In this document: positions 1-6,114 of the stretch, in pieces
Numbering within the stretch: position 1 is the stretch's first letter
Layout of the letters: every line of letters starts with the position of its first letter
From: a virus
Length of the DNA stretch: 25,189 nt
Virus record (IMG/VR): IMGVR_UViG_3300020163_000017
Location: 1 to 25,189 of that record
Direction: 5' to 3' (one strand)
Notes under the pieces: model-generated
The model's database searches: none
What the model was told of the DNA's origin: nothing
The model's input: the letters and a program-made list of their open reading frames with translations, nothing else
Program-made: the position numbers and the translations under genes

Positions 1-105
1 AGTTAATAATGTATCTACTAAACCAATTAGTTTATTTGACGAGGTTTCTGTCATACCTTCTCTTGCAATTAGATTCATTAATGATAATATCATTTCATTT
101 AGCAT
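1..105 (-). CDS. Unidentified small protein, cut by the window edge
   Basis: An open frame starts at the ATG at 105-103, overlaps the last 11 bases of the radical SAM gene upstream, and stays open for 35 codons to the edge of the window. The visible part begins MLNEMILSLMNLIAREG and ends GLVDTLLT; it looks helical and leucine-rich with few charged residues. The overlap suggests translational coupling to the enzyme gene. The ribosome binding site is weak (AAAGAGTGA), and a second in-frame ATG lies at 93-91. I do not recognise the family. It could be a further member of the radical SAM cassette or simply the next phage gene (lysis genes often follow fibre genes), but nothing here decides this. 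Confidence 0.55.
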   Translation of the reverse strand, partial: MLNEMILSLMNLIAREGMTETSSNKLIGLVDTLLT

Positions 106-1480
106 TTTGCATCACTCTTTCTTTTTGAACTCTGTCAACCTGAAGTAAGATTTGTTGGCACATAATATACCGAAAATCACTTGAGGATATTTTTGACATA
201 TATTCAAAAACTCCAAGTCCTACGTACACATCTATAAGATGGTTATATTTGGTTTTAAACATATTACAAACTATTGGATCTGGCATAAATGCATCTTCCG
301 TATTCTCGTACTGTTCTCCAAAACAACCCCTGAGACAAAATCCATTGTATTGACAGACGTCACAACCATGGTGAGAAGTCAAATTATTACTGAAATAAAT
401 TTTGGATGCGAACGCCGTATTATTAGCATTAACTCCAATTATTTTTCCATTTTCTAATTCAAACTTCCCATAAATATACTGTGGATAGGCCGTCCTATGA
501 CATGGGACCAATGATAAATCCCCAACACGAACGAAAAGACAACTGGGTATTGTACATCCAGCTTGAGTCTTAGCCATCGGCATGGCAATATTAATATAAC
601 CATTTGACGGCTCATCTCCACCTATACAGAATACCTTTGCAAGAAAGTTATCAAAATTATGTTTTGCCTCTTCCCAAAAACCAACTATTTGATGAGTATA
701 ATATTTCTTTAGATACTCAAGTTTTTCATCTGTCCAATCTGGATTTCTTACTTCCAACATCATAATAGCATCTGGAAATTTCATGTCATACTTTACACAC
801 ATTTCCTTAAACCAATCATAGTTATCGTTCCATTTTTCAATTGCAACAGCAGAAACCATCGGATGAAAAAAGAAATTATTCTTCTTTGCAAATATAAAGA
901 GGCGATCATAAAATGATTGATCTCTTATTGTAGTTGTCGATTTCATCGGCCTACTTATATCTTCCAAAAATATACCATCGACAGAATGAGAAATAATTAG
1001 TGAAGTGCCGCATTCTTTAAAAGAATCTACAAAATATTGCATTTGATTTAGTGTGGCATCTTCCAAAATAAATGTTGAATTTGTAGGAAGTGAAATGGCT
1101 CTTAGCCTCAACCCTTTTCTCGTATATGATAGAATCGTCTCGAGAATTTTTATTCCATATGGAAGGTGCCAAATTTCACCAGAGAACAATGATAATTCAT
1201 TTACATAAAAATCATTCTCTAACCACCAGTCGAATATTTTTAACAAATTTTCATAAATGAGTTCTTCTTTTCTGAATTCTTTTGGATAAAGTTGATCACC
1301 TCTTGTATTCAAATAACAGTATTCACATTTAAGATTACATTCAGAAGTAATATAAAGTTCTAAATTTGACAGTTCCCATAGTTTATTTCCTTCTGAATTT
1401 TTCCAAATTGAAAAGAATCTTTTATCAAGTATTACTTTTAGGAGTTCATCTTCTTCCATTTGATAAGTAGATCTGTTCAT
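95..1480 (-). CDS. Radical SAM/SPASM maturase with complete auxiliary-cluster cysteines
   Basis: 461-residue radical SAM enzyme. The [4Fe-4S]-SAM motif CNLKCEYC is at residues 48-55 (CxxxCxxC) and is followed by Tyr56. An S-G-E at 100-102 stands where the family has its GGE motif. The C-terminus has a near-canonical SPASM pattern: C309, C314 and C327, then C373-x2-C376-x5-C382-x3-C386, then C405. SPASM proteins carry two extra iron-sulphur clusters and usually modify ribosomally made peptides or proteins. About 45 residues before the first motif could help bind the substrate, but no clear RRE fold can be called by eye. I chose the ATG at 1480 because GGAGG lies five bases in front of it; the upstream ATG at 1498 would place that site inside the gene. 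It lies 19 bases after the other radical SAM gene. The expected substrate is the repeat protein at 2859-3899 (inference). Confidence 0.9.
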   Translation of the reverse strand: MNRSTYQMEEDELLKVILDKRFFSIWKNSEGNKLWELSNLELYITSECNLKCEYCYLNTRGDQLYPKEFRKEELIYENLLKIFDWWLENDFYVNELSLFSGEIWHLPYGIKILETILSYTRKGLRLRAISLPTNSTFILEDATLNQMQYFVDSFKECGTSLIISHSVDGIFLEDISRPMKSTTTIRDQSFYDRLFIFAKKNNFFFHPMVSAVAIEKWNDNYDWFKEMCVKYDMKFPDAIMMLEVRNPDWTDEKLEYLKKYYTHQIVGFWEEAKHNFDNFLAKVFCIGGDEPSNGYINIAMPMAKTQAGCTIPSCLFVRVGDLSLVPCHRTAYPQYIYGKFELENGKIIGVNANNTAFASKIYFSNNLTSHHGCDVCQYNGFCLRGCFGEQYENTEDAFMPDPIVCNMFKTKYNHLIDVYVGLGVFEYMSKISSSDFRYIMCQQILLQVDRVQKERVMQNAK

Positions 1481-1499
1481 TTTTTCCTCCACGGGCATA

Positions 1500-2843
1500 C
1501 TACTTGACCCAATTTATTGAATTTTTATCCTCCAACAACTGATGGGCACCGTTAAATAAAAACTTCAACATTCCATTATGGATCATAGTTAGAGATCCTG
1601 TTGTCGCATGGTTATCCCTTACACAAAAAGCAGTATGACTTTGATAAAAGATAGCAGCTTTTATTGCCTCTACGTCATCTTTATATAAGGGCAGTACCTG
1701 ACCGGCATGTGCTAACAACACTAATTGAGTAGCAATAGTAGCAACCCTTGCAGATGTACCCTCACAATTAAAACAAGCCATTTGATTTTCATATTTATTA
1801 TAATCATTTTTATGAAAAATCATACGGTGTTTTTGTTCTGAGAGAAATATCTTTGCATCAATTGTGGATCTACCATCGTTAGCATTCGCAAATTTTTTAT
1901 AGTTTGAAACAATATCAACGAATCCATTATGGCATGACGAAACCATTTCATTTGGTAGAAACCCAATAGTTGTATATCCAGTCCCACAAGTAAAATTCTT
2001 ATGTTTCAGAGTAAGATTAACATCACCCATTGCGCCATTAGAAAACGGTGTAATATTCTTATAATATAATAAATATCGTCCAATATCTTTTTCGATCATT
2101 CTTGTTGTTTGACAAAGATTTGCAAAAAATATCCCGTCTTCCTTTGTTGCCAGAGAAGGACATGCCAAATTCGGAATTCCTTCTCCTATAGATATATTAC
2201 TGCGATTTAGTTTTCGTAGACGATCTATAAGTTTATCAAAGATCATATAATACTCGATTATCGCATTTTTTGAATTAAGCATTCTCACCGTATTAATATC
2301 TAATGTTGGTTTAAATTGAATTAAAAGATTCACATTTGGCGGAAGAATTTCAGTAAGTAATCCTAACATCTTTTCATAATTATCCAAAATTTTGTTAGTT
2401 GTTCCATTTCCTCTTGTCATATCTGTAAATTCTTCTGGACCATCCAAAGAGACTTGAAGACAGTAGTTAAAAATTCTTCTTGGAAAATGCCCAAATATTT
2501 TCATTAAACCGAAGAACTGTTCATTCCATTGGTCAAAAGCCATATTTGTAGAAGCGAAGAAACCAGCAAGATTTGGATATTTTGGAATAATTCTTTCCAG
2601 AGTATTGTAAATTCTGTCCATTCTTAGAAATGGTTCTCCGCCCCAAGTCTCCAAAGTTTTCAATTGGTTCGGGTCGGGAAACATTTCTAATATAAACTTT
2701 TCATAATAATCTCCCTTAAAACTTTCATCTAGAATGTTATCTATTTCCACCAACGCCTTATTTTTATCGATATAACAATAAACACAATTAAGATTACAAG
2801 TTGCTGTTGTATATAGAACTACAGTCTCCCGATTTTCAATCAT
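1500..2843 (-). CDS. Radical SAM enzyme with reduced SPASM/twitch-like C-terminus
   Basis: 447-residue radical SAM enzyme. The motif CNLNCVYC is at residues 16-23 and W-G-G-E-P at 67-71; both are textbook positions for binding the iron-sulphur cluster and SAM. The motif is almost at the N-terminus, so there is no N-terminal recognition domain. The C-terminal cysteines are fewer than in the neighbouring enzyme: C286, C304, C357-x2-C360 and C407. The run C-x2-C-x5-C-x3-C is not present, so it may hold one auxiliary cluster or a degenerate SPASM domain. It starts 15 bases after the repeat protein's stop with a G-rich site (GAGAGGGG) and ends just before the second radical SAM gene, so the three genes look like one operon unit. 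The two enzymes differ enough that I expect different reactions or a division of labour on one substrate. Confidence 0.9.
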   Translation of the reverse strand: MIENRETVVLYTTATCNLNCVYCYIDKNKALVEIDNILDESFKGDYYEKFILEMFPDPNQLKTLETWGGEPFLRMDRIYNTLERIIPKYPNLAGFFASTNMAFDQWNEQFFGLMKIFGHFPRRIFNYCLQVSLDGPEEFTDMTRGNGTTNKILDNYEKMLGLLTEILPPNVNLLIQFKPTLDINTVRMLNSKNAIIEYYMIFDKLIDRLRKLNRSNISIGEGIPNLACPSLATKEDGIFFANLCQTTRMIEKDIGRYLLYYKNITPFSNGAMGDVNLTLKHKNFTCGTGYTTIGFLPNEMVSSCHNGFVDIVSNYKKFANANDGRSTIDAKIFLSEQKHRMIFHKNDYNKYENQMACFNCEGTSARVATIATQLVLLAHAGQVLPLYKDDVEAIKAAIFYQSHTAFCVRDNHATTGSLTMIHNGMLKFLFNGAHQLLEDKNSINWVK

Positions 2844-2858
2844 TTTAAGGGCCCCTCT

Positions 2859-3899
2859 CTAGTTTGTTTTTGAAGCATTCGAATTTCCAACATCTACTAC
2901 AGTAGTATTAGATTTCAGAGTATTACTATTAATTCCATTTCCATAAGAAACATTCGAATTTGTTCCATTTGGGCATGTTCCATTTGGGCATACCCCATTA
3001 GAATAATTACCGTTACCGCACGCACCATAACCATTTGAACCATAACTATTAGTACCATTGGTACATGCTCCGTTACTATGATAATCGTTACTTAATGCGC
3101 CGTTACTACATGTTCCATTACTATGATAACCGTTACTCATTCCGACATTTGACTGTGTTCCGTTAGGATTTGTTCCATTACTATTTGTAGTATTACTCTT
3201 TGTACCGTTACTCTTTGTACCGTTACTCTTAGTCCCTAATAAATTTACGCCATTGCTATTTGTCCCATTGGAATTAGTTAGATTTAAATGTGTTCCATTA
3301 CTACATATTCCATTACTACATGCACCATTAGAATTTGTTCCGTTGGAATTAAATAGATTGGTTTTATTTGTATGTGAGTTTGTTCCGTTGGAATTAAATA
3401 GATTGGTTTTATTTGTATGTGTGTTTGTTCCGTTGGTACATGCTCCATTAGAACAAGCCCCGTTTGTATTTGTACTATACGTCTGTAAGGTTAGACTCAT
3501 AGTACCCTGACTGCACGTTCCATTATTACAAGTACCATTAGGATGGCTTCCATTAGTATTAGTCCCATTTGTATTTAAACCATAAGCATTTGTCGCATTA
3601 TTTCTACATATAATTGTTGCATCTACAGAATTAAGTGTATTCTGAAAGGCTGTCTTTTGACTCGCCAAAGTTTTAACTCCAGTGGTAACTCCACTAACGT
3701 CGGAATATGTAGCATATTGGAAATATGTATCAACACTCATCGTGGCAAATTCAGATTTTAGTGTACTCACATCGGCGATCAAGGTAGGATTACCCGGTGT
3801 AATAGTAGGCGCAGTAATTGTACCCAAGCCAAGTCTCACGCGAGAGGCATTTAGTTGGGTATACCACGCATCAATATCTGTTTTTAATATATTTGCCAA
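2859..3899 (-). CDS. Asn-Gly pentad-repeat protein, likely radical SAM substrate and virion-associated
   Basis: 346 residues. Residues 1-105 form a non-repetitive, probably helical domain containing one cysteine (C98). Residues 106-345 are 48 consecutive five-residue units in unbroken register, consensus N-G-[T/A/x]-x-[S/T/P], followed by a final Asn. Eleven cysteines occupy only the fourth unit position (124, 129, 149, 154, 194, 199, 264, 279, 294, 304, 309), ten of them as N-G-x-C. Units such as SNGTN resemble pentapeptide repeats (A-[DN]-[LF]-[ST]-x) but with Gly where the core Leu/Phe should be. Translation starts at TTG (3899), set by AGGAGG seven bases upstream. The gene lies between a fibre-like gene and two radical SAM genes, which suggests a tail-fibre or surface protein that is modified after translation. 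I do not recognise a named family; the modification is inference. Confidence 0.85.
   Translation of the reverse strand: MANILKTDIDAWYTQLNASRVRLGLGTITAPTITPGNPTLIADVSTLKSEFATMSVDTYFQYATYSDVSGVTTGVKTLASQKTAFQNTLNSVDATIICRNNATNAYGLNTNGTNTNGSHPNGTCNNGTCSQGTMSLTLQTYSTNTNGACSNGACTNGTNTHTNKTNLFNSNGTNSHTNKTNLFNSNGTNSNGACSNGICSNGTHLNLTNSNGTNSNGVNLLGTKSNGTKSNGTKSNTTNSNGTNPNGTQSNVGMSNGYHSNGTCSNGALSNDYHSNGACTNGTNSYGSNGYGACGNGNYSNGVCPNGTCPNGTNSNVSYGNGINSNTLKSNTTVVDVGNSNASKTN
3193..3230 (-). repeat. 15-bp direct repeat, two full copies and a partial third
   Basis: The 15-base unit ttactctttgtaccg occurs at 3193-3207 and 3208-3222, and eight bases of a third copy follow. It encodes successive T-K-S-N-G pentads. 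One pentad equals one repeat unit, so this is expansion by single units. Confidence 0.85.
3334..3421 (-). repeat. Two near-exact 45-bp copies inside the pentad array
   Basis: Bases 3334-3376 and 3379-3421 are identical over 43 bases and are offset by 45 bases. The unit is 15 residues (HTNKTNLFNSNGTNS), i.e. three pentads, so the duplication keeps both the frame and the five-residue register. This indicates recent slippage or unequal recombination within the array. Confidence 0.9.
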
Positions 3900-3911
3900 G
3901 ATTATTCCTCC

Positions 3912-4109
3912 TTACCCCCAAACTCCGACGATACTAACCCAAGCCGAACCGTTCCAATAACTCGCCACACTTGTTGTAGAATTTATCCATAAAACAGAAG
4001 TATTTCCTGTAGGTGCGCTAGATTGTATTGCAATAGTTGTTGGATTCAAATTTCCAGCATGCCAAACTGTATTATCATTAAATTTTAACTCGATCCCGAA
4101 AATCTTCAT
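3912..4109 (-). CDS. Small tail-fibre-like protein
   Basis: 65 residues starting MKIFGIELKFND. It holds a V-W-H-A-G-N motif near residue 20, followed by a segment with SAPTG, VLWINSTTSVASYWNG and SAWV; both pieces are common in phage tail-fibre and receptor-binding proteins, so a fibre tip, chaperone or decoration role is likely. The ATG at 4109 is chosen because GGAGGTG lies seven bases ahead; the upstream GTG at 4118 overlaps that site. The gene follows the 384-residue fibre gene and precedes the repeat protein. Its ribosome binding site is partly inside a hairpin (4119-4134). The exact function is unknown. Confidence 0.7.
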   Translation of the reverse strand: MKIFGIELKFNDNTVWHAGNLNPTTIAIQSSAPTGNTSVLWINSTTSVASYWNGSAWVSIVGVWG

Positions 4110-4118
4110 TATTTGCAC

Positions 4119-4134
4119 CTCCAGAAAACTGGAG
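4119..4134 (-). promoter_or_regulatory. Hairpin overlapping the ribosome binding site of the 65-residue gene
   Basis: On the transcript the sequence CTCCAGTTTTCTGGAG forms a perfect 6-bp stem with a TTTT loop. The 3' arm includes GGAG of the Shine-Dalgarno site GGAGG (4122-4118) that serves the ATG at 4109. Folding would hide the site, so translation of this gene could be tuned. The structure is read directly; the regulatory effect is inference. Confidence 0.5.
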
Positions 4135-4136
4135 CA

Positions 4137-4163
4137 GGTAGTGCTGTAGCTGCCAACACTACC
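4137..4163 (-). promoter_or_regulatory. 10-bp hairpin between fibre gene and repeat-protein cassette
   Basis: On the transcript GGTAGTGTTG pairs with CAGCACTACC (one G-U pair) across a seven-base loop. It lies just after the stop of the fibre gene. No U-run follows, so it is not a classic intrinsic terminator; it may be an attenuator, an RNA processing or stability element, or chance. Confidence 0.4.
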
Positions 4164-4177
4164 TACCCTTTGACTTC

Positions 4178-5332
4178 TTACCCAATAATGGTAACAGTGT
4201 AGAGATCAGCTGTTGGAGCAGTTGCAAAAGTAACAGTTAATGTATTAACTGTTGTGAATTCGATGTCGGCATAGACTTCTCCGTACGGAGAACCGGTTTG
4301 ACGTATCATAACAATAAGATCTCTGGAATTCAGATTATGGGTAATAACATAAGACGTAGCTGCTCCATCTCCCATGGCCGCAGTAACTTTAGATGCTACT
4401 TGTGTAGTAATCAATGTTCCCGTGACCGCGCCCTGAGTGACCTGCCATTTTCCAGTACTATTATTAAAGGTCAATAAGGCATCTTTACGAGTTGCGTTAT
4501 CTGCCATCAACCTTTTAATAGCTAGACCACCATCAGAATTTGCAGCACTAGTCGTGATGTCGGAATTCAACAGTATTTCAGAGTCGCCAATATTAACTTC
4601 ATTAGAGTTAATTGTGGTTGCGGTGCCTTCCACAACAAGGTTCTTTACTCTAATATCAGCATAGTCAGTATCGCCATTGTTACGCATCTGTATTTCGCCA
4701 GAAGAATTCTTTACTTTCGGCCCACTAGTGCCAATTATAAATGTGTTGCTGGAGGTTCCAGTATCAGTGTTCTGCGTATGCGACGCTGCATCGGCATGAA
4801 CGTGATCTCTACGGGCTGCTGTCATCGCCGTACCAGGACTTGCCGACCCAATTGCTGCTGGATTGGTGGCATCAAACAACGGCTTGTTTGTAATAGCAGT
4901 TTCGCCATTTGCAATTCCAAGAACATTCATTAATCCAGCTGCAGGAGCCACGGCTTTAGGTGCAAGACCATGTGCAGTAGTTGACGTGTCAAGAGTTGTA
5001 ACATCCGTAGTAGCTCCTAACGCTTCGAGCGAAGGAGTAGTGATGGCGTGTTTATGATCCGATCTTGCAGCAGTAGCCGCCGAACCATTATTAACACTAC
5101 CACCAACAGTTTCGGCAGTACTACCAATGTTTGCCACAGCCAGTTGCGAAGCGTCGGCCGCGTCCATACCCACCCAACCAGTGCCATTAAACTTGAACGC
5201 ACGATGAGATGTGGTGTTGTAATATATTTGTCCTTCTACTGGAGCAGGACTCGTAGGTGCAGCTGCCAGTTTCTGTATCAGAACATTCAAGAGTTGATTA
5301 TAGTTCATGTCCAAATTTGTTAAATGTTTCAT
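4178..5332 (-). CDS. Tail fibre protein with HxH motifs
   Basis: 384 residues, start ATG 5332 with GGAGG five bases ahead. Residues ~1-55 form a fibre-type N-terminus containing VEGQIYYNTTSHRAFKFNGT, a segment frequent in phage fibres. R-S-D-H-K-H (near residue 93) and R-R-D-H-V-H (near residue 175) are HxH motifs of the kind that bind iron along trimeric fibre shafts such as T4 gp37. A repetitive, Ala/Thr-rich shaft follows, then a C-terminal beta-rich domain (THNLNSRDLIVMIRQTGSPY onward) of a type often seen at fibre ends. It probably forms a trimeric fibre at the tail tip that contacts the host surface. Host specificity cannot be read from the sequence. Confidence 0.85.
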   Translation of the reverse strand: MKHLTNLDMNYNQLLNVLIQKLAAAPTSPAPVEGQIYYNTTSHRAFKFNGTGWVGMDAADASQLAVANIGSTAETVGGSVNNGSAATAARSDHKHAITTPSLEALGATTDVTTLDTSTTAHGLAPKAVAPAAGLMNVLGIANGETAITNKPLFDATNPAAIGSASPGTAMTAARRDHVHADAASHTQNTDTGTSSNTFIIGTSGPKVKNSSGEIQMRNNGDTDYADIRVKNLVVEGTATTINSNEVNIGDSEILLNSDITTSAANSDGGLAIKRLMADNATRKDALLTFNNSTGKWQVTQGAVTGTLITTQVASKVTAAMGDGAATSYVITHNLNSRDLIVMIRQTGSPYGEVYADIEFTTVNTLTVTFATAPTADLYTVTIIG

Positions 5333-5343
5333 GTGATCCTCCT

Positions 5344-5661
5344 TTAATTCATGTATACTTTGCCTGAAAAACTACTGCTAAATGTAAGCGTTAGATGATT
5401 TAGATCTACATACACAATGTCGCCTATAACAACACTATTACCAGTATCAACAATTATTACAGATGGAAACTTTCCCATATGATGATTCACATTCCATACT
5501 GCTGCAGCAACTTGTTGGTCGTGCACATATGTATGAATATGATTAGGCATTATTGCCACAGGAGAAACTACCAAATGTATAGTTGGTATTATTGCCACAG
5601 GAGAAACTACCAAATGTATAGTTGATATGGATGTCACGACAACTAATGAAATATCAGGCAT
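5344..5661 (-). CDS. Small fibre/baseplate protein with C-terminal phage beta-domain
   Basis: 105 residues. The N-terminal third contains a tandem 13-residue repeat (IHLVVSPVAI plus I/M, P and T/N). H-I-H-T-Y-V-H follows (HxH). The C-terminal ~60 residues (VWNVNHHMGKFPSVIIVDTG, then a segment ending FSGKVYMN) match a domain widespread in Bacillota phage fibre proteins. The first eight bases overlap the end of the upstream gene and only a distant AAGGA is present, so translation is probably coupled. The repeated hydrophobic strands may form a short shaft. A partner or regulator of the large fibre is possible. Confidence 0.75.
   Translation of the reverse strand: MPDISLVVVTSISTIHLVVSPVAIIPTIHLVVSPVAIMPNHIHTYVHDQQVAAAVWNVNHHMGKFPSVIIVDTGNSVVIGDIVYVDLNHLTLTFSSSFSGKVYMN
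5549..5624 (-). repeat. Tandem 39-bp duplication in a fibre gene
   Basis: Bases 5549-5585 and 5588-5624 are identical over 37 bases with an offset of 39 bases. The unit is 13 codons, so the reading frame is kept. The near-identity indicates a recent duplication. Confidence 0.9.
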
Positions 5662-5983
5662 GCTGCGTCACATCCTTTATTATCAGAACTGTAAAGGTAG
5701 GAGATGATTTAGGTTTTGCACTGAGAAGAAATTCCAAATCAATTTCTAAGTTTCCTAGTGGCCAACCGGTCGTGTCGTCTTTTTCAACCAAATATTGACC
5801 GGGAATATTTGTGGATGAAATGTCGAGATCGTCAATTAAATTTCCATGACTATCTCTAATTTGACTACTTATCAGGCTATCATCGATAACAATTGCCTGA
5901 TTAAATTCGTTCTTTAACTCAGCAAAGAACGAAAAGTAGTCTCCACGTTTATGTGGTTGTAACGCCTGTACTACATCTGACAT
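5654..5983 (-). CDS. Baseplate upper protein N-domain-like small protein
   Basis: 109 residues starting MSDVVQALQPHKRGDYFSFF. The sequence (K-R-G-D near the start, then IRDSHGNLIDDL, GQYLVEKDDTTGWPLGNLEI and a closing strand ending VLIIKDVTQHA) resembles the beta-sandwich N-terminal domain of BppU-type baseplate proteins, here as a stand-alone gene. It probably joins fibres to the tail tip. The ATG at 5983 is chosen because GGAGGAGGT lies a few bases ahead; reading further upstream runs into a duplicated copy of the same gene start. The first 16 codons, the ribosome binding site and the previous gene's end are all duplicated just upstream (6025-6114). Confidence 0.8.
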   Translation of the reverse strand: MSDVVQALQPHKRGDYFSFFAELKNEFNQAIVIDDSLISSQIRDSHGNLIDDLDISSTNIPGQYLVEKDDTTGWPLGNLEIDLEFLLSAKPKSSPTFTVLIIKDVTQHA

Positions 5984-6114
5984 ATCATTCACCTCCTCCT
6001 TATGGCCCACCAACTGCGTGCCATAAGTAGTCTCCACGTTTATGTGGTTGTAACGCCTGTACTACATCTGACATATCATTCACCTCCTCCTTATGGCCCA
6101 CCAACTGCGTGCCA
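5934..6114 (-). repeat. Perfect 90-bp tandem duplication across a gene boundary
   Basis: Bases 5934-6023 and 6025-6114 are identical and are offset by 91 bases. Each copy holds the last codons of the fibre protein, its stop, the ribosome binding site and the first 16 codons of the next gene. Both neighbours remain intact: the right copy ends the fibre gene and the left copy starts the small gene. A real recent duplication and a short-read assembly error are both possible. Confidence 0.9.
6000..6074 (-). pseudogene. 24-residue remnant ORF made by the 91-bp duplication
   Basis: This ATG has a full copy of the GGAGGAGGT ribosome binding site. It encodes the same first 16 residues as the downstream gene, then switches to LWHAVGGP, the tail of the upstream fibre protein, and stops. 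If the duplication is real the peptide would be translated, but it probably has no function of its own. Confidence 0.6.

Larger units (their letters stand above)
2862..3584 (-). repeat. Coding array of 48 five-codon (15-bp) units
   Basis: This region encodes residues 106-346 of the repeat protein. Every unit is five codons and no insertion breaks the frame. Twenty-eight units begin N-G; most others keep Asn or Gly in place. The units are degenerate in DNA, apart from the local exact copies listed separately, so much of the array is old and kept by selection on the protein. Confidence 0.9.

Noticed and set aside
95-2843. Anaerobic sulfatase-maturing (formylglycine) activity for the radical SAM enzymes
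   Set aside because: No sulfatase is nearby, and the repeat protein lacks the C/S-x-P/A-x-R target motif; the cysteine layout alone does not support this reaction.
3253-3510. 85-residue plus-strand frame opposite the pentad repeats
   Set aside because: Its V-P-L-E repeats are the antisense image of the N-G-T units; no start signal or independent features.
2862-3584. Possible CRISPR array (regular 15-bp repeats)
   Set aside because: The repeats are contiguous coding units without unique spacers, the frame is unbroken and no cas genes are present.
2859-3899. N-glycosylation target, because many N-G-T triplets match N-x-S/T sequons
   Set aside because: Triplets follow simply from the repeat composition and no glycosyltransferase is encoded in the window.
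2859-5332. Diversity-generating retroelement acting on fibre genes
   Set aside because: No reverse transcriptase, template/variable repeat pair or adenine-biased substitution pattern is visible.
5984-6037. 18-residue N-terminal extension of the BppU-like protein (start at 6037)
   Set aside because: The extension is read out of frame through duplicated gene-end sequence; the ATG at 5983 has the strong ribosome binding site.
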